Of a stretch of DNA of 64,000 nt, positions 46,577-56,665 are shown piece after piece. The notes beneath the pieces were generated by a model. It was given only the letters and a program-made list of their open reading frames with translations. It was not told where the DNA came from and made no database searches. The stretch is from contig CM074129.1 in the NCBI GenBank assembly GCA_037178625.1, positions 868,001 through 932,000 on the forward strand, in the 5' to 3' direction. The translations under genes and the position numbers were made by a program. Positions within the stretch are counted from its first letter, which is position 1. The number at the start of each line of letters is the position of its first letter. Origin of the DNA: Skeletonema tropicum (Eukaryota > Bacillariophyta > Thalassiosirophyceae > Thalassiosirales > Thalassiosiraceae).

Positions 46577-48475
46577 CTAAGACCTGTATTTACCGCTTTT
46601 GTAATAGTAACATGTCTTGCAATAAACATTCATAGTAATACCTCCTTCAAAGCTCTCTTTCTTCACGAAACCATACGAATCGTATAGATTATTTGCGTTC
46701 ACCAAAACATCAGGAGTCACTGCCAATAGTTGGACTGACAACCCTTTCCTCTTCTCCTTTTCTGCTATTTCCATATCATTTATCAACACCGAGCCCTGCT
46801 GCAAAGAATACTCGTAAACAGCATTCAGTAAACGCTTTCCAATGCCCTTTCCTCGATGTTTATCATCAACAGCTAGGCGTTGCACTTCATACTCCACAAC
46901 TGGAACTGTTGAAGACAATTCTCCTTCATCGCCTTGATCATCATCTTCGTTCATTTTGCGTTGTCGAACTCCTATGCACCCAACTATATCCGAAGATTCC
47001 ACGTCAAGAGCAATCCAAAATTTCCCTCCTTTTACTTGGAACCTGTTTTGAATTGCCGAAGAACCATTTGTGGAATCTGCCAATAGATCCGTTTTCAATG
47101 CCGACTTGACCATCTTGCGAATCGCAGGATACTTATTGTATAAATGTGCGTAAATTCGACCGTATAGATTACCAACCAGCGTATCTTGCGAAGAATCTTC
47201 AATGGGAGCGATTCTAATTGTCGAAAAGGAATTTTGCATAGATAGATCTAGCCATGGAAGCAAACGTCCAAGATCATCACTTCTTGACCCACCAAATGCA
47301 CAAGCAACAGCGTAGCATTCCAGATTGAGCGCTAATGCAGCGTGCTCATCAAAAGGTTCTTTGGCAATGAGACGACGAGTACGAGACACCTTTGCTACCG
47401 CCCTTCTTAGAGAAACAGCATCAAGGTTGGACATTGAAAAGCCACAAGATATAAGTCTTGCAATGATTGCCTCTCGATTGGACCCAAGAGGGTGAAAGAC
47501 ATCATCATCATCGCTACTACTGTTGCTATTTCCTCGATTTAATTTGCCAAGAAATTGATTGACATAGTCTCTGGCATACGATTCTCTCACAGAAAGGAGT
47601 TGTGTCCTATTGGTAGAATCATGATGTTGCTCAGTCCGTGTCGGAAGCATTGGTTCCAAACAAAGAAACATACTGCATTCATTATCACGTAAAAAGTGTG
47701 TTGCCATCGTTCGTAATATTGCATTTGTACTTTCATATCCAATATATGCAAGAACCAACTCCGAAAGTATTATTGTAGGTTGCGATGGATCAAATCCTGT
47801 CGAATCAAGTGCTTTCTTGAGCAAGTGCTTGTCTTGGCAAATGTGTCTAAAATCCATGGCTATCAAGTGATAATCACTCGGATCATCATTTGATGTAGCT
47901 TTATTGATTGTGCCCTCCATAAGGGTGCAGAATGATGATTCCTTCTTGGCGCTATCTTCATCCTTATTGTTTGTTATTCGGCGTACTTGTACGATCCCCG
48001 ACCTCTCAAATGCATGTTGTTTCAGCACACAATTGTCCCATGCATCAACTTCATACACATTTAACTTTGGTGTTTGATCGTCAGAGTGTTGATGGTATTT
48101 TGTCAAGGTGTCATCGAGAACATTTCTAGACCACAGTCCTAATGCATCCAATCCACAACCCAACACTACCACATTGATTCTTTCATTACTCTCATGTCGT
48201 GATAGCACACTATCAAACCACTTTTCTAACATAAATGTCATCACAGCCATTCGCGCAGCATATCCAGCATTGACCAGAGGAGTCTGCCGTCTTCGCTTGG
48301 ATTGAGGTCCTTCAATCCCATCATGTATCTGTTCCAGAATTTGTGTGTACCCATCAAGGAGGGATGATGAATTATTGTTGCTTAGCCAACCGGCATCTAT
48401 GGCAGATAATTTTGCATGTAGAGAATCGATTGCTGTTTTGGATATTGACTTTGGAATTGCGTACCGGTCGCTCAT
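46577..48475 (-). CDS. Leucine carboxyl methyltransferase-like / GNAT acetyltransferase fusion
   Basis: A 632-residue single-exon protein with two enzyme domains. The N-terminal about 350 residues resemble the LCMT (PPM1) family. There is an SAM-binding strand V-V-L-G-C-G-L-D near 102-109, an acidic V-D-A-W strand after it, and I-L-S-E-L-V-L-A-Y-I-G near 236-246, the family's typical post-I motif. LCMT1 methylates the C-terminal leucine of PP2A; LCMT2/TYW4 acts on wybutosine tRNA. The C-terminal about 200 residues carry a GNAT fold with R-L-A-V-D followed by H-R-G-K-G-I-G near 539-545, the acetyl-CoA loop, and Y-x-S-Y-G-F near the end. Both domains look intact. I do not know the substrates. 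The fusion is odd and worth checking. Confidence 0.78.
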   Translation of the reverse strand: MSDRYAIPKSISKTAIDSLHAKLSAIDAGWLSNNNSSSLLDGYTQILEQIHDGIEGPQSKRRRQTPLVNAGYAARMAVMTFMLEKWFDSVLSRHESNERINVVVLGCGLDALGLWSRNVLDDTLTKYHQHSDDQTPKLNVYEVDAWDNCVLKQHAFERSGIVQVRRITNNKDEDSAKKESSFCTLMEGTINKATSNDDPSDYHLIAMDFRHICQDKHLLKKALDSTGFDPSQPTIILSELVLAYIGYESTNAILRTMATHFLRDNECSMFLCLEPMLPTRTEQHHDSTNRTQLLSVRESYARDYVNQFLGKLNRGNSNSSSDDDDVFHPLGSNREAIIARLISCGFSMSNLDAVSLRRAVAKVSRTRRLIAKEPFDEHAALALNLECYAVACAFGGSRSDDLGRLLPWLDLSMQNSFSTIRIAPIEDSSQDTLVGNLYGRIYAHLYNKYPAIRKMVKSALKTDLLADSTNGSSAIQNRFQVKGGKFWIALDVESSDIVGCIGVRQRKMNEDDDQGDEGELSSTVPVVEYEVQRLAVDDKHRGKGIGKRLLNAVYEYSLQQGSVLINDMEIAEKEKRKGLSVQLLAVTPDVLVNANNLYDSYGFVKKESFEGGITMNVYCKTCYYYKSGKYRS

Positions 48476-49111
48476 TTTCCTGTTATCTCCTCAAGAGTAG
48501 TCATTTACGGGCCTCGGCACATGTGTGGGGTTTGATCATTATATACAATAGTGCCGAGAGCCGGCTTAACCTGCTACTATTATCTATTTCATCGCGGTGA
48601 TGGTGATGGATGCATGGTGATAGATGGTGATGGTGAGTGCGTGGTGCGAAGATGGAAATCTAATTAGATGAGTGCGGGCCATTCGCAAGAAAACGGCAAA
48701 AGTTGCAACAAAATCTTTGTTGGACCGTTGGTGCTCGTGTCAATCTTTCTCAACAAAAGTGCAACTGGTACTCACGGTACAGCGGAATCAATATATAGGA
48801 ATATGAGATGCTAACGAAAAATGCTGATTGAGAAAGTTAGAGTTCTCATTTTTCTCAATTTTGAATTTCAATTTCAAAATATGTTCATGTCGTAGAATGA
48901 CCTTCTTTGCGAACAAGCATAGCAAGGTACCGCCCCCGCCTGCGATGAACAAGAGCGCAACGCGCAACTATTGTACCATAAATAGTAAACAACATCTGCC
49001 AAATTCTGTCTTGCCAGCTCAGTTAGCGAAGATATTTTCACCGTTAAGAGAGAGCGAGTGATACTTACAATAATTTCAATACAAAAACAAAAAGATCTAC
49101 ATGCAATCAAG
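48476..49111. other. Intergenic region with GATG microsatellite
   Basis: 636 bp between the LCMT-GNAT gene and the truncated host gene. A GATGGTGATG-type run lies at about 48595-48650. No gene is supported. Confidence 0.4.
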
Positions 49112-49257
49112 ATGATGCAGCGCCCTCTTATCAATCTAGCCGCAGCGGTCTTTGTCATGGCCATTGGCTCGACAGCAGGCTCGTCGTCGTCGCCATCAAT
49201 AGAAGAAGAGCGGCAAGCTACTCTGCGTGGCAGAGGAGGCTTCGTCGAAGAACAACA
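49112..49257 (+). pseudogene. 5' end of a secreted host protein gene, cut off by gypsy copy A
   Basis: From the ATG pair at 49112/49115 about 48 codons encode a signal peptide with a hydrophobic core (L-A-A-A-V-F-V-M-A-I-G), then an acidic segment ending T-L-R-G, the same layout as other secreted proteins in this window. At about 49258 the sequence becomes gypsy integrase in the opposite orientation, so the rest of the gene is missing. The open frame continuing to 49357 is chimeric. Confidence 0.5.
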
Positions 49258-51962
49258 GCGACCTATCTCACTCCAGTCAGCGACGAACGGAATGTCAAAT
49301 AACATATCACGTCCAAAAATTGCTTCACCAGGAGTAGCCTTGAGCACGGTGTGGTAAGTAGATCGAATTGCCCATGCAGCATTTGTGATAAATTGGTCAA
49401 TTCGGTGGCCATCGACGGTATCATCGTCGTCGAGGCCCGAGGTGCGGAGCATGTCGTTGAAGACTCCGTGAACTCGTTCTAAAATCGCATTAGCTTGCGG
49501 ATTCTTACTGGTAGTCGGCTTACGTCCAATCTGATACTGTTCACACAGATCCTTCAGATGCAGTTCGAATTCAGAACCATTATCACACACCAAATACTTC
49601 GGGCGCGGATAACGACTTAACCAGCATTTATTCAAGAGGTGGGAAACTGTAGCGGAAGTTTTATCAATGATTTCTACTTCGACAGTTTTTCCTGTCCGAG
49701 GACATTTCTTCTCGATCATCCTATTAGGGAGTTCGACTATTTCGAACCATCCAGTAGCAGCGTCAATCATGGTTAAACACATGAAATCCATTTCAGTTCC
49801 ATCTTTTGATTTGATTGTTGTTGGACCGATTAAATCGCAATGGAGCGTCTGCCATGGAACAACGATCGCATCCTTAGGAGGAAGTTGACCGTACTTACGC
49901 TTGCGTGCCTTAGATTTCTGACACCTGGGACAATATTTACACAATCTACGGATTTGTGCACTCATGCCACGCCAATACATGACGGCGCCGATAGTACCTT
50001 CCATACGGTCAGTACCAGGATGTTGCAGATAGTGGTGATACCACATAAGAACTTTAGATTGCAGCTTCTCAGGGATGATGAGCTTCGGACGAGCCGAAGG
50101 TCTGTCCTTTCGAACCAAGACAACAGTGTCGTCTATGATCATCTTCTGATTACGACTGTCGGCACCAGGCCGTTCGAAAATGTGCTTCATCTTTGGATCT
50201 TCCCGTTGGGCATCTGCTATCTCCTTGACGGTGACTGGGTAAATTTCCTCGTCATCGGCTGCTGAATTTGCAAACACATGTGACATGCAATCCTTTGGCT
50301 CTATCACATCTTCTCTATCCAGAACACACTCATCATCGTTTTGATAATGAGAGAAGAGAGAGACCAGCTTATTCCACTTGCGGTGAGAATATTCTGACCT
50401 GAAGTTCCCTTTGCTGTCGAGTTCGTCTTCTGGATGAGGGTTGATTTTTGGGCAATAATCTAATCGACTAATGGCATCAGCAACGGTATTATCAACACCC
50501 TTGATGTACCTAATGTCGGCTCCATACTCATTGAGGAGTAGATTCCATCTCTGCACTCTGTCAGAGGTGCTGCCTAAGCTGTCTCGAACGAGATTCTGAT
50601 GATCTGTATAAATCACCAGCTTCTGTCCAAGCAGCATACCTTTGAATTCTTTCAAGAGTTCGACGATAGAAAGCAATTCAAGTTCCGTCACAGTGTACTT
50701 CATTTGCGCGGCAGTTAACTTCCGGCTGAAAAAGGCAATGGGACGGTTATTTTGCGTAATCACTCCCCCAAGCTGGCGAGTTGAAGCATCAGTAAAGATA
50801 GTGAACTCTTCACCGAAGTTCGGGTAGGCCAGGATAACATCTCGGGCGATTACCTTCTTGATCTCATCAAACGCATCCTGATGAACCTGCTCCCACCGCC
50901 ACGGCGGCTTCTTTTTGGTAGAGCGTTTAGTGGTTCCACATTCTCCAACTAGATCAGTGAGTGGAGCGAGGAGCTGTGTTCTTGACACCCACAGGTCACG
51001 GTAATACTGAATAATACCGAGGCAACGTCGAAGATCTTTCACGTTACGAGGTGGTTTGAGAGCAAGGATAGCGGCGACTTTGGAATGTTGTGGTGCAATT
51101 CCTTGTTTGGTGAGATGATACCCAAGGTAATCAATCTCTACGGCTGCGAATTTACTTTTGGCTGCGTTGACTTGCAGACCAGCGTCGCTTAATTTTTGTA
51201 ATACCACGTCGAGTTTCTCCAGGTGGTCTTCAAAGGTTCCTTTGGATAGGCAGAGCAAATCATCAATGTAAGCCTGCACGTAGTCCAACTCAGCAAAGAG
51301 TGAACTCATTTTACTTTGGAAGATGTCCGGGCTACAAGCAACTCCCATTGGAAGTCTTTTGTACCTGTAAATTCCCCAAGGAAATACAATGGCGCAAATC
51401 TTCATCGTCTCGAGATCAAGCTTCAAATGGTAATATCCCATATTGAGATCAATCGCTGAGGCAAAAGTAAAGCCTTCCATCTGTTGCAACATACCCGATA
51501 CCTTAGGAAGCGGGAAGGGGCGTCGCACTAGCGCTTTGTTAAGCTGGCGGAAGTCGGAGAGGAAGCGGACTGTGCCGTCTGACTTAGGAATAATAAAAGA
51601 TGGACTGAGCCAGTCTGCTTGTTGCACCTGCTCCAGAACTCCTATATCAATTAAGCGTTGAAGTTCTTTCATAATTGTTGCTTTGTGTATCTGTGGGACA
51701 TCAAACGGTCTACCACGGAACGGTTTCACATCTGGCTTAAGCTCAAAATGGACTTCCTCACCTTTCCATTCACCGAGAGATCCGCTAAACATCTTCTCAT
51801 GTTTCTTGAGTAAGTTGAGTAGTTGAAGTCTCTGCATTCTGGAGAGATGAGAGCAATTTTCATCGACGATCTTTTCGAGATCGGCGGCTTCATACTTGGC
51901 ATCCAAAATCTTGACGGCTCTGTCAGTCTCCTCTTTAGTTGACTGACACAGGCTAATAGATG
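49258..51962 (-). mobile_element. Ty3/gypsy retrotransposon copy A, pol fragment
   Basis: Minus-strand pol frame with reverse transcriptase, RNase H and integrase in gypsy order. Both ends are incomplete. On the 3' side it stops at 49258, where copy B continues with 90 more integrase residues. On the 5' side the frame stays open up to the LTR edge at 51963, and protease and gag are absent. It is nearly identical to copies B and C, with no length difference over the overlapping parts (constant offsets of 3,598 and 12,543 bp), so it is recent. Confidence 0.9.
49258..51962 (-). CDS. Gypsy pol: reverse transcriptase, RNase H, integrase (truncated)
   Basis: The frame reads without a stop from the LTR edge to 49258. 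The start of the original protein lies upstream and is lost; the first alternative start codon (51906, TTG) is not a real start. In order: a connector with I-L-D-A-K-Y, RT with the catalytic Y-I-D-D and the upstream L-P-M-G-V box, RNase H beginning F-T-I-F-T-D-A-S with the T-E-L-E-L and Y-T-D-H motifs, the integrase zinc finger H-H-x(n)-C-P-R-C, and the integrase core with D-L-I-G, C-D-N-G and the glutamate in A-I-L-E-R. No chromodomain is seen. All catalytic residues are present, but the missing ends make this copy inactive. Confidence 0.9.
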
Positions 51963-52282
51963 TGTAATGACAACGACGATGAATACAGTATTAATTTACG
52001 TATTTGGAGTAGTTGTGTGCTCTTCGAAGGAGAGAGCTGCAGCTAGCGGTTGAGCTTGCTCATGGAAGATGAGGGGTTCAGAGCTACAGGACAGAATCGT
52101 ACTAATTCCAAGACGTAGAACCTTAGTAACGATTCACGAGGCTGACTACTTCCACGTAGTCAGAATCCAGAGCGGCATGCGTCAGGCATAGAGATCTCGA
52201 TAAGCGATAGCTTAGCGAGCACGTATCCGTATGGTCACAGATACATACGTACCTAAAGGTAGTATGCTACTTGACTATTACA
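51963..52282 (-). repeat. 3' LTR (320 bp) of the gypsy element that contains copies B and C
   Basis: A 320-bp block bounded by TGTAAT and ATTACA, the terminal TG...CA inverted hexamer of an LTR. Read on the minus strand it is preceded directly by the purine-rich tract GCACGGGGGAGAG (52283-52295), the polypurine tract expected before a 3' LTR. It abuts the copy A pol frame at 51962, so this element inserted into copy A. The partner LTR should lie beyond 64000. Confidence 0.65.
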
Positions 52283-53902
52283 CTCTCCCCCGTGCTGTTC
52301 GGATTTAACAGTGGGCTCAGTGAGAGAAAAACCCTGTGGGAAAAATTACTCTCATAGAGGAGTGCGTACGGTATTTTCTTGAATACCGGTGACGTGTACG
52401 TGAAAGACTGTAAGACTGGTTTGCGACAAAAGACACGAGAAGCCAAGGCTGACGTGTGTGTAAGCTTATGATAGGGTTTGATCAAATCAACTGTTGTCTA
52501 GTATGAAATAGTGTTGATGTGTTGGAATAATTCTTCTAATTTCTAGGTTATGAAAGCTGTACACTCCCCCAAGTTATTCATTCTAACTTGCATCGTTGGC
52601 TTCTTCTGCCTCAAAGAAGGGGGTAAGTCGTCGGATATTGATTCGTTCATTGACGGAACCACGTTGAATACGGACAGTACCATTAGTAAAGACATTTGTG
52701 ACCACATACGGTCCCTCATTCTTGTCTAAAGCTTTGCGCTGCTTTTCACCATTGATCTCACTGATGATTAAGCACTTACTCCCTGGAACATAGTCGTATG
52801 GGAGACGCCTTTTGTTTTCTCTGGCGTTGTTCCTGTCCACGAGCTCTTGTCGGCGGCGACCTATCTCACTCCAGTCAGCGACGAACGGAATGTCAAATAA
52901 CATATCACGTCCAAAAATTGCTTCACCAGGAGTAGCCTTGAGCACGGTGTGGTAAGTAGATCGAATTGCCCATGCAGCATTTGTGATAAATTGGTCAATT
53001 CGGTGGCCATCGACGGTATCATCGTCGTCGAGGCCCGAGGTGCGGAGCATGTCGTTGAAGACTCCGTGAACTCGTTCTAAAATCGCATTAGCTTGCGGAT
53101 TCTTACTGGTAGTCGGCTTACGTCCAATCTGATACTGTTCACACAGATCCTTCAGATGCAGTTCGAATTCAGAACCATTATCACACACCAAATACTTCGG
53201 GCGCGGATAACGACTTAACCAGCATTTATTCAAGAGGTGGGAAACTGTAGCGGAAGTTTTATCAATGATTTCTACTTCGACAGTTTTTCCTGTCCGAGGA
53301 CATTTCTTCTCGATCATCCTATTAGGGAGTTCGACTATTTCGAACCATCCAGTAGCAGCGTCAATCATGGTTAAACACATGAAATCCATTTCAGTTCCAT
53401 CTTTTGATTTGATTGTTGTTGGACCGATTAAATCGCAATGGAGCGTCTGCCATGGAACAACGATCGCATCCTTAGGAGGAAGTTGACCGTACTTACGCTT
53501 GCGTGCCTTAGATTTCTGACACCTGGGACAATATTTACACAATCTACGGATTTGTGCACTCATGCCACGCCAATACATGACGGCGCCGATAGTACCTTCC
53601 ATACGGTCAGTACCAGGATGTTGCAGATAGTGGTGATACCACATAAGAACTTTAGATTGCAGCTTCTCAGGGATGATGAGCTTCGGACGAGCCGAAGGTC
53701 TGTCCTTTCGAACCAAGACAACAGTGTCGTCTATGATCATCTTCTGATTACGACTGTCGGCACCAGGCCGTTCGAAAATGTGCTTCATCTTTGGATCTTC
53801 CCGTTGGGCATCTGCTATCTCCTTGACGGTGACTGGGTAAATTTCCTCGTCATCGGCTGCTGAATTTGCAAACACATGTGACATGCAATCCTTTGGCTCT
53901 AT
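52283..53902 (-). mobile_element. Ty3/gypsy copy B: 3' part of the element interrupted by X
   Basis: It carries the 3' untranslated region (52283-52582) and pol from the stop at 52583 to the break at 53902. At the break the sequence reads CTTTGGCTCTAT and then enters element X. In copy A the same site reads CTCTATCACATC, and copy C restarts with ATCACATC at 62846. B and C are therefore the two halves of one element split at one point. A second purine-rich run (near 52565-52572) follows the pol stop. Confidence 0.9.
52583..53902 (-). CDS. Gypsy pol, integrase half (interrupted)
   Basis: About 440 residues of pol: the segment before integrase, the integrase zinc finger, the D-D-E core, and the full C-terminal region ending in D-A-S and a stop at 52583. 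The C-terminal part, absent from copy A, has G-S-K-C and a K-N-E-G-P-Y-V-V strand followed by the I-N-I-R-R-L segment, which fits the SH3-like C-terminal domain of gypsy integrases. The frame extends upstream past 53902 into element X by chance; those residues are not pol. Confidence 0.88.
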   Translation of the reverse strand: MEPKDCMSHVFANSAADDEEIYPVTVKEIADAQREDPKMKHIFERPGADSRNQKMIIDDTVVLVRKDRPSARPKLIIPEKLQSKVLMWYHHYLQHPGTDRMEGTIGAVMYWRGMSAQIRRLCKYCPRCQKSKARKRKYGQLPPKDAIVVPWQTLHCDLIGPTTIKSKDGTEMDFMCLTMIDAATGWFEIVELPNRMIEKKCPRTGKTVEVEIIDKTSATVSHLLNKCWLSRYPRPKYLVCDNGSEFELHLKDLCEQYQIGRKPTTSKNPQANAILERVHGVFNDMLRTSGLDDDDTVDGHRIDQFITNAAWAIRSTYHTVLKATPGEAIFGRDMLFDIPFVADWSEIGRRRQELVDRNNARENKRRLPYDYVPGSKCLIISEINGEKQRKALDKNEGPYVVTNVFTNGTVRIQRGSVNERINIRRLTPFFEAEEANDAS

Positions 53903-53969
53903 AAACAGGGGCGCGCAGAATGGTGCGATAGTAGTGGCGTGCAGCGGTGTATGTGGCGGGTTCAGCGCG

Positions 53970-53982
53970 GGCCCTCGGGGCC
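53970..53982. repeat. Subterminal inverted repeat of element X, left copy
   Basis: GGCCCTCGGGGCC lies 67 bp from the left border. Its inverted copy GGCCCCGAGGGCC (62832-62844) is one base from the right border. Inverted repeats placed at unequal distances from the two ends are described for Helitron2/Helentron elements. Confidence 0.55.
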
Positions 53983-54095
53983 TGTAAAGTATTGTGTCGT
54001 CATCTTGCTCTGTTGGCCATTTGCCGTGTGGCTTGTCAGTAGTCTTTATACAACGGAATTCGGCTATAAAGTTGCTCTGCAATGACGTTGGCCTT

Positions 54096-54132
54096 AATTG
54101 GTATAATTGTGCTGTGCACAATTTTACCAATT
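54096..54132. promoter_or_regulatory. Element X palindrome, best copy
   Basis: Two 17-base arms around a TGT spacer: AATTGGTATAATTGTGC and GCACAATTTTACCAATT, with one mismatch. Related dyads occur at 54287-54309, 55882-55908, 55966-55990, 56040-56066, 58374-58400, 59303-59330, 59385-59413, 62326-62352 and more loosely 62418-62465. All lie in introns or between or after genes. Confidence 0.7.
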
Positions 54133-54314
54133 AGTCTCTTTACAATAGAATACGGCTATAAAGTTGCTCTGCAATGACGTTGTCTTTAATTGTGTTAGAA
54201 TTGTGAAAATCATCTATCTGTCCATCGGCACTAGTATTTGTGTAGGGATTTGAGAGAAGATTGCAGTGCGCCTGATCAAATTATATATAATTGTGCTGTG
54301 CACACTTATACCAA

Positions 54315-56665
54315 TTAGTACATTGTCCGGCAGTCATTCGTCGTCTCAACTGTTTGTTTTCGGATCATGATACCAAGCTTGTTCTTACCAATACTCAATC
54401 TCAAATCATTCGCCATATCTTTGGTTTGCGACATGATGCTGAAGGCATTTAAAGTTTGATCAAGCAAGGCATCTGCGTTGAACAGTTTGGCAGACTCGAC
54501 TGTGTAGACCAACGCTGCAGTACTTGTCGCCATGATCCCTTCAACTGACCTGTCCCATAGTTTAGGCGTGTCATTGTATTTTCCATCAGTATCATCCTTG
54601 GGTATCACAATCGTGTTCACTCCTGATCTTGGCATAATAATTCCGCCTGCCAACATTGCGCTTATCTGCTTTGAGGTAAATAGCTGCATTCCATCAGTTT
54701 CAAGCAATGACTGTACCGCTACCGCGAGTGGGAAAAATCTGGCCATGCTGTGCTCAACAGTCATCGGGTAGTTCCCTGTAGAACCGAAGTTGTCCATATT
54801 ACACTTGACAGGCAATTTGAGTACATCATTTGGTCCTCCACCATCAACTCTGAGCTGCACTTCGTTTTGGCACGTCTCGTATTCACGCATTGGATTCTCG
54901 TAGTATTGAGTGAGCGGCTCTTCGGTGAAACTTGGGTCATCTTCAAACTCTTCAAGTGTCCTTGCCGTTCGCGCTCTCAGCCCCTTTATGGTCAAAACTT
55001 TACCTTTGCTGACTATCTTACCGTTAGTACCAACTTCCTTCTCAGTCCAATCCTCATGGTCTCTTCTCACAGAATTATGCTTAGTTAAGCCTCTGTATAT
55101 ATTTAGTACTGTTGATCCAAGCTTCCTTTTGCTCACGTTCTTGCTTTTCTCGGCTAGAAGAGTTTCCGCGAGGTGAGGCGCGGGGAAAGATTCGGTAGCA
55201 GTCCTTGATGCTACTGTAATGTGAGCGTCGAAGGGGTGGCTCAATATTGCATCACTGTCCGATTTTTTCAATTTCTCAAGAGCATTCTCCATGGCGTCAT
55301 GTTCGTTATCTTCAATTCCTACGAATGAATTGGTCAAGAACGTCGGATCTCCGGGATTGCTTGGCTTGAAGAAGTAGCCTGACTCTCTCTTCACTTTGCA
55401 TCGCAGCAGAGCTGCCAATAATGCTATCAAGCGGTGGTTGCCTTCAACAGCTGTGACATAGAATTTCAATGAAGCAGTGAAGGAAGTGTAGAAATGACCA
55501 AATCCCTCGATACCATCTTGGACTGCCACATTGACTTCATTTTGACTTTCATCTAGCCAATGGTGCTTTCTTGCAGTGCTCAAAAGCTTTCGTTGACCTT
55601 CGACTGTTGTCACATTAGCAGTTAATGCCTCTGATATTTCTCTTTTCGTTTCATCTGTGCCACTACCATCATCTCCGTTGAGTACGTCGATTAAGTGTGA
55701 TAGCTCTGGAACATACGTGAATGGCAATCCGTAAGCCACACTAGTCCTCGCTTCTTCACTGGATGCAATCAATGACATATGAGTTGCATTGACTGGTTCT
55801 GTCTTCTCCTGTTATTAATGTGGAGTAGCATCAATCAAGTGTTAGTTGTGAGTTCAGCAACGGATCTATAAATCAATATTCGTATAATCGCACAGTGAGC
55901 AATTATACAAATCAAGTAGCATGATGTAGTTTGGCTGCAGCAATCGATCGACGAATCAATATTACCAAAATTGTACAGTGATCAAATTTACAAATTCGTT
56001 CTGTGCAACATCGCAATCGATCAACGAATCAACATTCCCAAATTTGTACAGTGATCAATTTTACAAAATGGTTCGTTGCGCAGATTCAACAAAAGTAAAC
56101 TCACGCAATCTTCCGCGGAATCATCCTCCGCTGCTTTCTTGCTGAAGTGTAAGTGTATCTGACTGTCGTTCATTTCTTTGTTGTCGCCGGATTTACCCGT
56201 AGCCACCAGTTTCAATAGCCCGAGTATCTTCTCTTGCTGTGGTACCGCTTGATTTACATTCTCCGCTACCAATTTGCCTTCTTTATCCAAATGGGTGAAG
56301 CAAACGAAAACCGTAGCACTAATTTTTGTTGGCAGGCCCGTATTTGTGCCTTTGATGTAATGCTCAGGTCGATCTTCCTCGACTTGCTGCGTAGTCGTTT
56401 CTGTACCTGCTGTTGGTTTGTCAGGGGTGATAACGTTGTTGGTGGTTGGTCTGGTGACAGCCTCGGCAGTATGATCGGTAGGTGTGTTATTCTTTCCGGG
56501 GGTGTTCATCTGGTTGTCCGGCGGACTCGTTGTCTCCTTTAACGTGCTTTTTGCGTCCACAGCTTCAGCTGCAGATTCAACCGCAGATTCAGTTGCATCT
56601 GTAGCTTCAGGTGAGTTCATGGTGTCGTCGTTATCGTGTTCAGTTGGATGTTGTTTGTCGGTCAT
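54315..56665 (-). CDS. Element X gene 1: 684-aa protein of unknown function (two exons)
   Basis: Exon 1 is 56665-56105 and exon 2 is 55808-54315; the 296-bp intron begins GTGAGT, ends AACAG and is phase 0, giving 684 residues. Without splicing each frame stands alone, so the join is inferred. Residues 1-100 are disordered and rich in Thr, Glu, Asp and Pro. A conserved-looking block follows (about 105-187). In exon 2, residues 305-320 read A-V-E-G-N-H-R-L-I-A-L-L, reminiscent of the D-G-x-H-R motif of ParB/DndB/AIPR-type proteins. The C-terminal 250 residues show no motif I know. If the motif is real the protein could bind or process nucleic acid. The intron contains three palindrome-bearing tandem repeats. 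Confidence 0.55.
55860..56070. repeat. Three tandem units of about 80 bp in the gene 1 intron
   Basis: Each unit contains AATCGATCGACGAATCAA or a variant followed by the element palindrome. The dyads are at 55882-55908, 55966-55990 and 56040-56066, spaced 84 and 74 bp. The last two share TTGTACAGTGATCAA and then TTTACAAA. Confidence 0.6.

Larger units (their letters stand above)
53903..54314. other. Left terminal region of element X
   Basis: The first 80 bp are GC-rich and contain GTGGCG twice and the subterminal GGCCCTCGGGGCC (53970-53982). Then a 28-bp segment, GCTATAAAGTTGCTCTGCAATG and on, occurs twice (from 54063 and 54151). Each copy is followed by a TTTAATTG or CTTAATTG tail and a palindrome (54096-54132 and 54287-54309). 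No gene is seen; this is the 3' side of the minus-strand gene. Confidence 0.6.

Noticed and set aside
51963..52282. This block as the 5' LTR of copy A
   Set aside because: The polypurine tract is on the copy B side and copy A lacks gag, protease and a primer-binding site after it. It fits better as the 3' LTR of the B/C element.
53903..54130. N-terminal extension of the copy B pol frame
   Set aside because: It is element X sequence read by chance in frame. The true pol sequence there is known from copy A.
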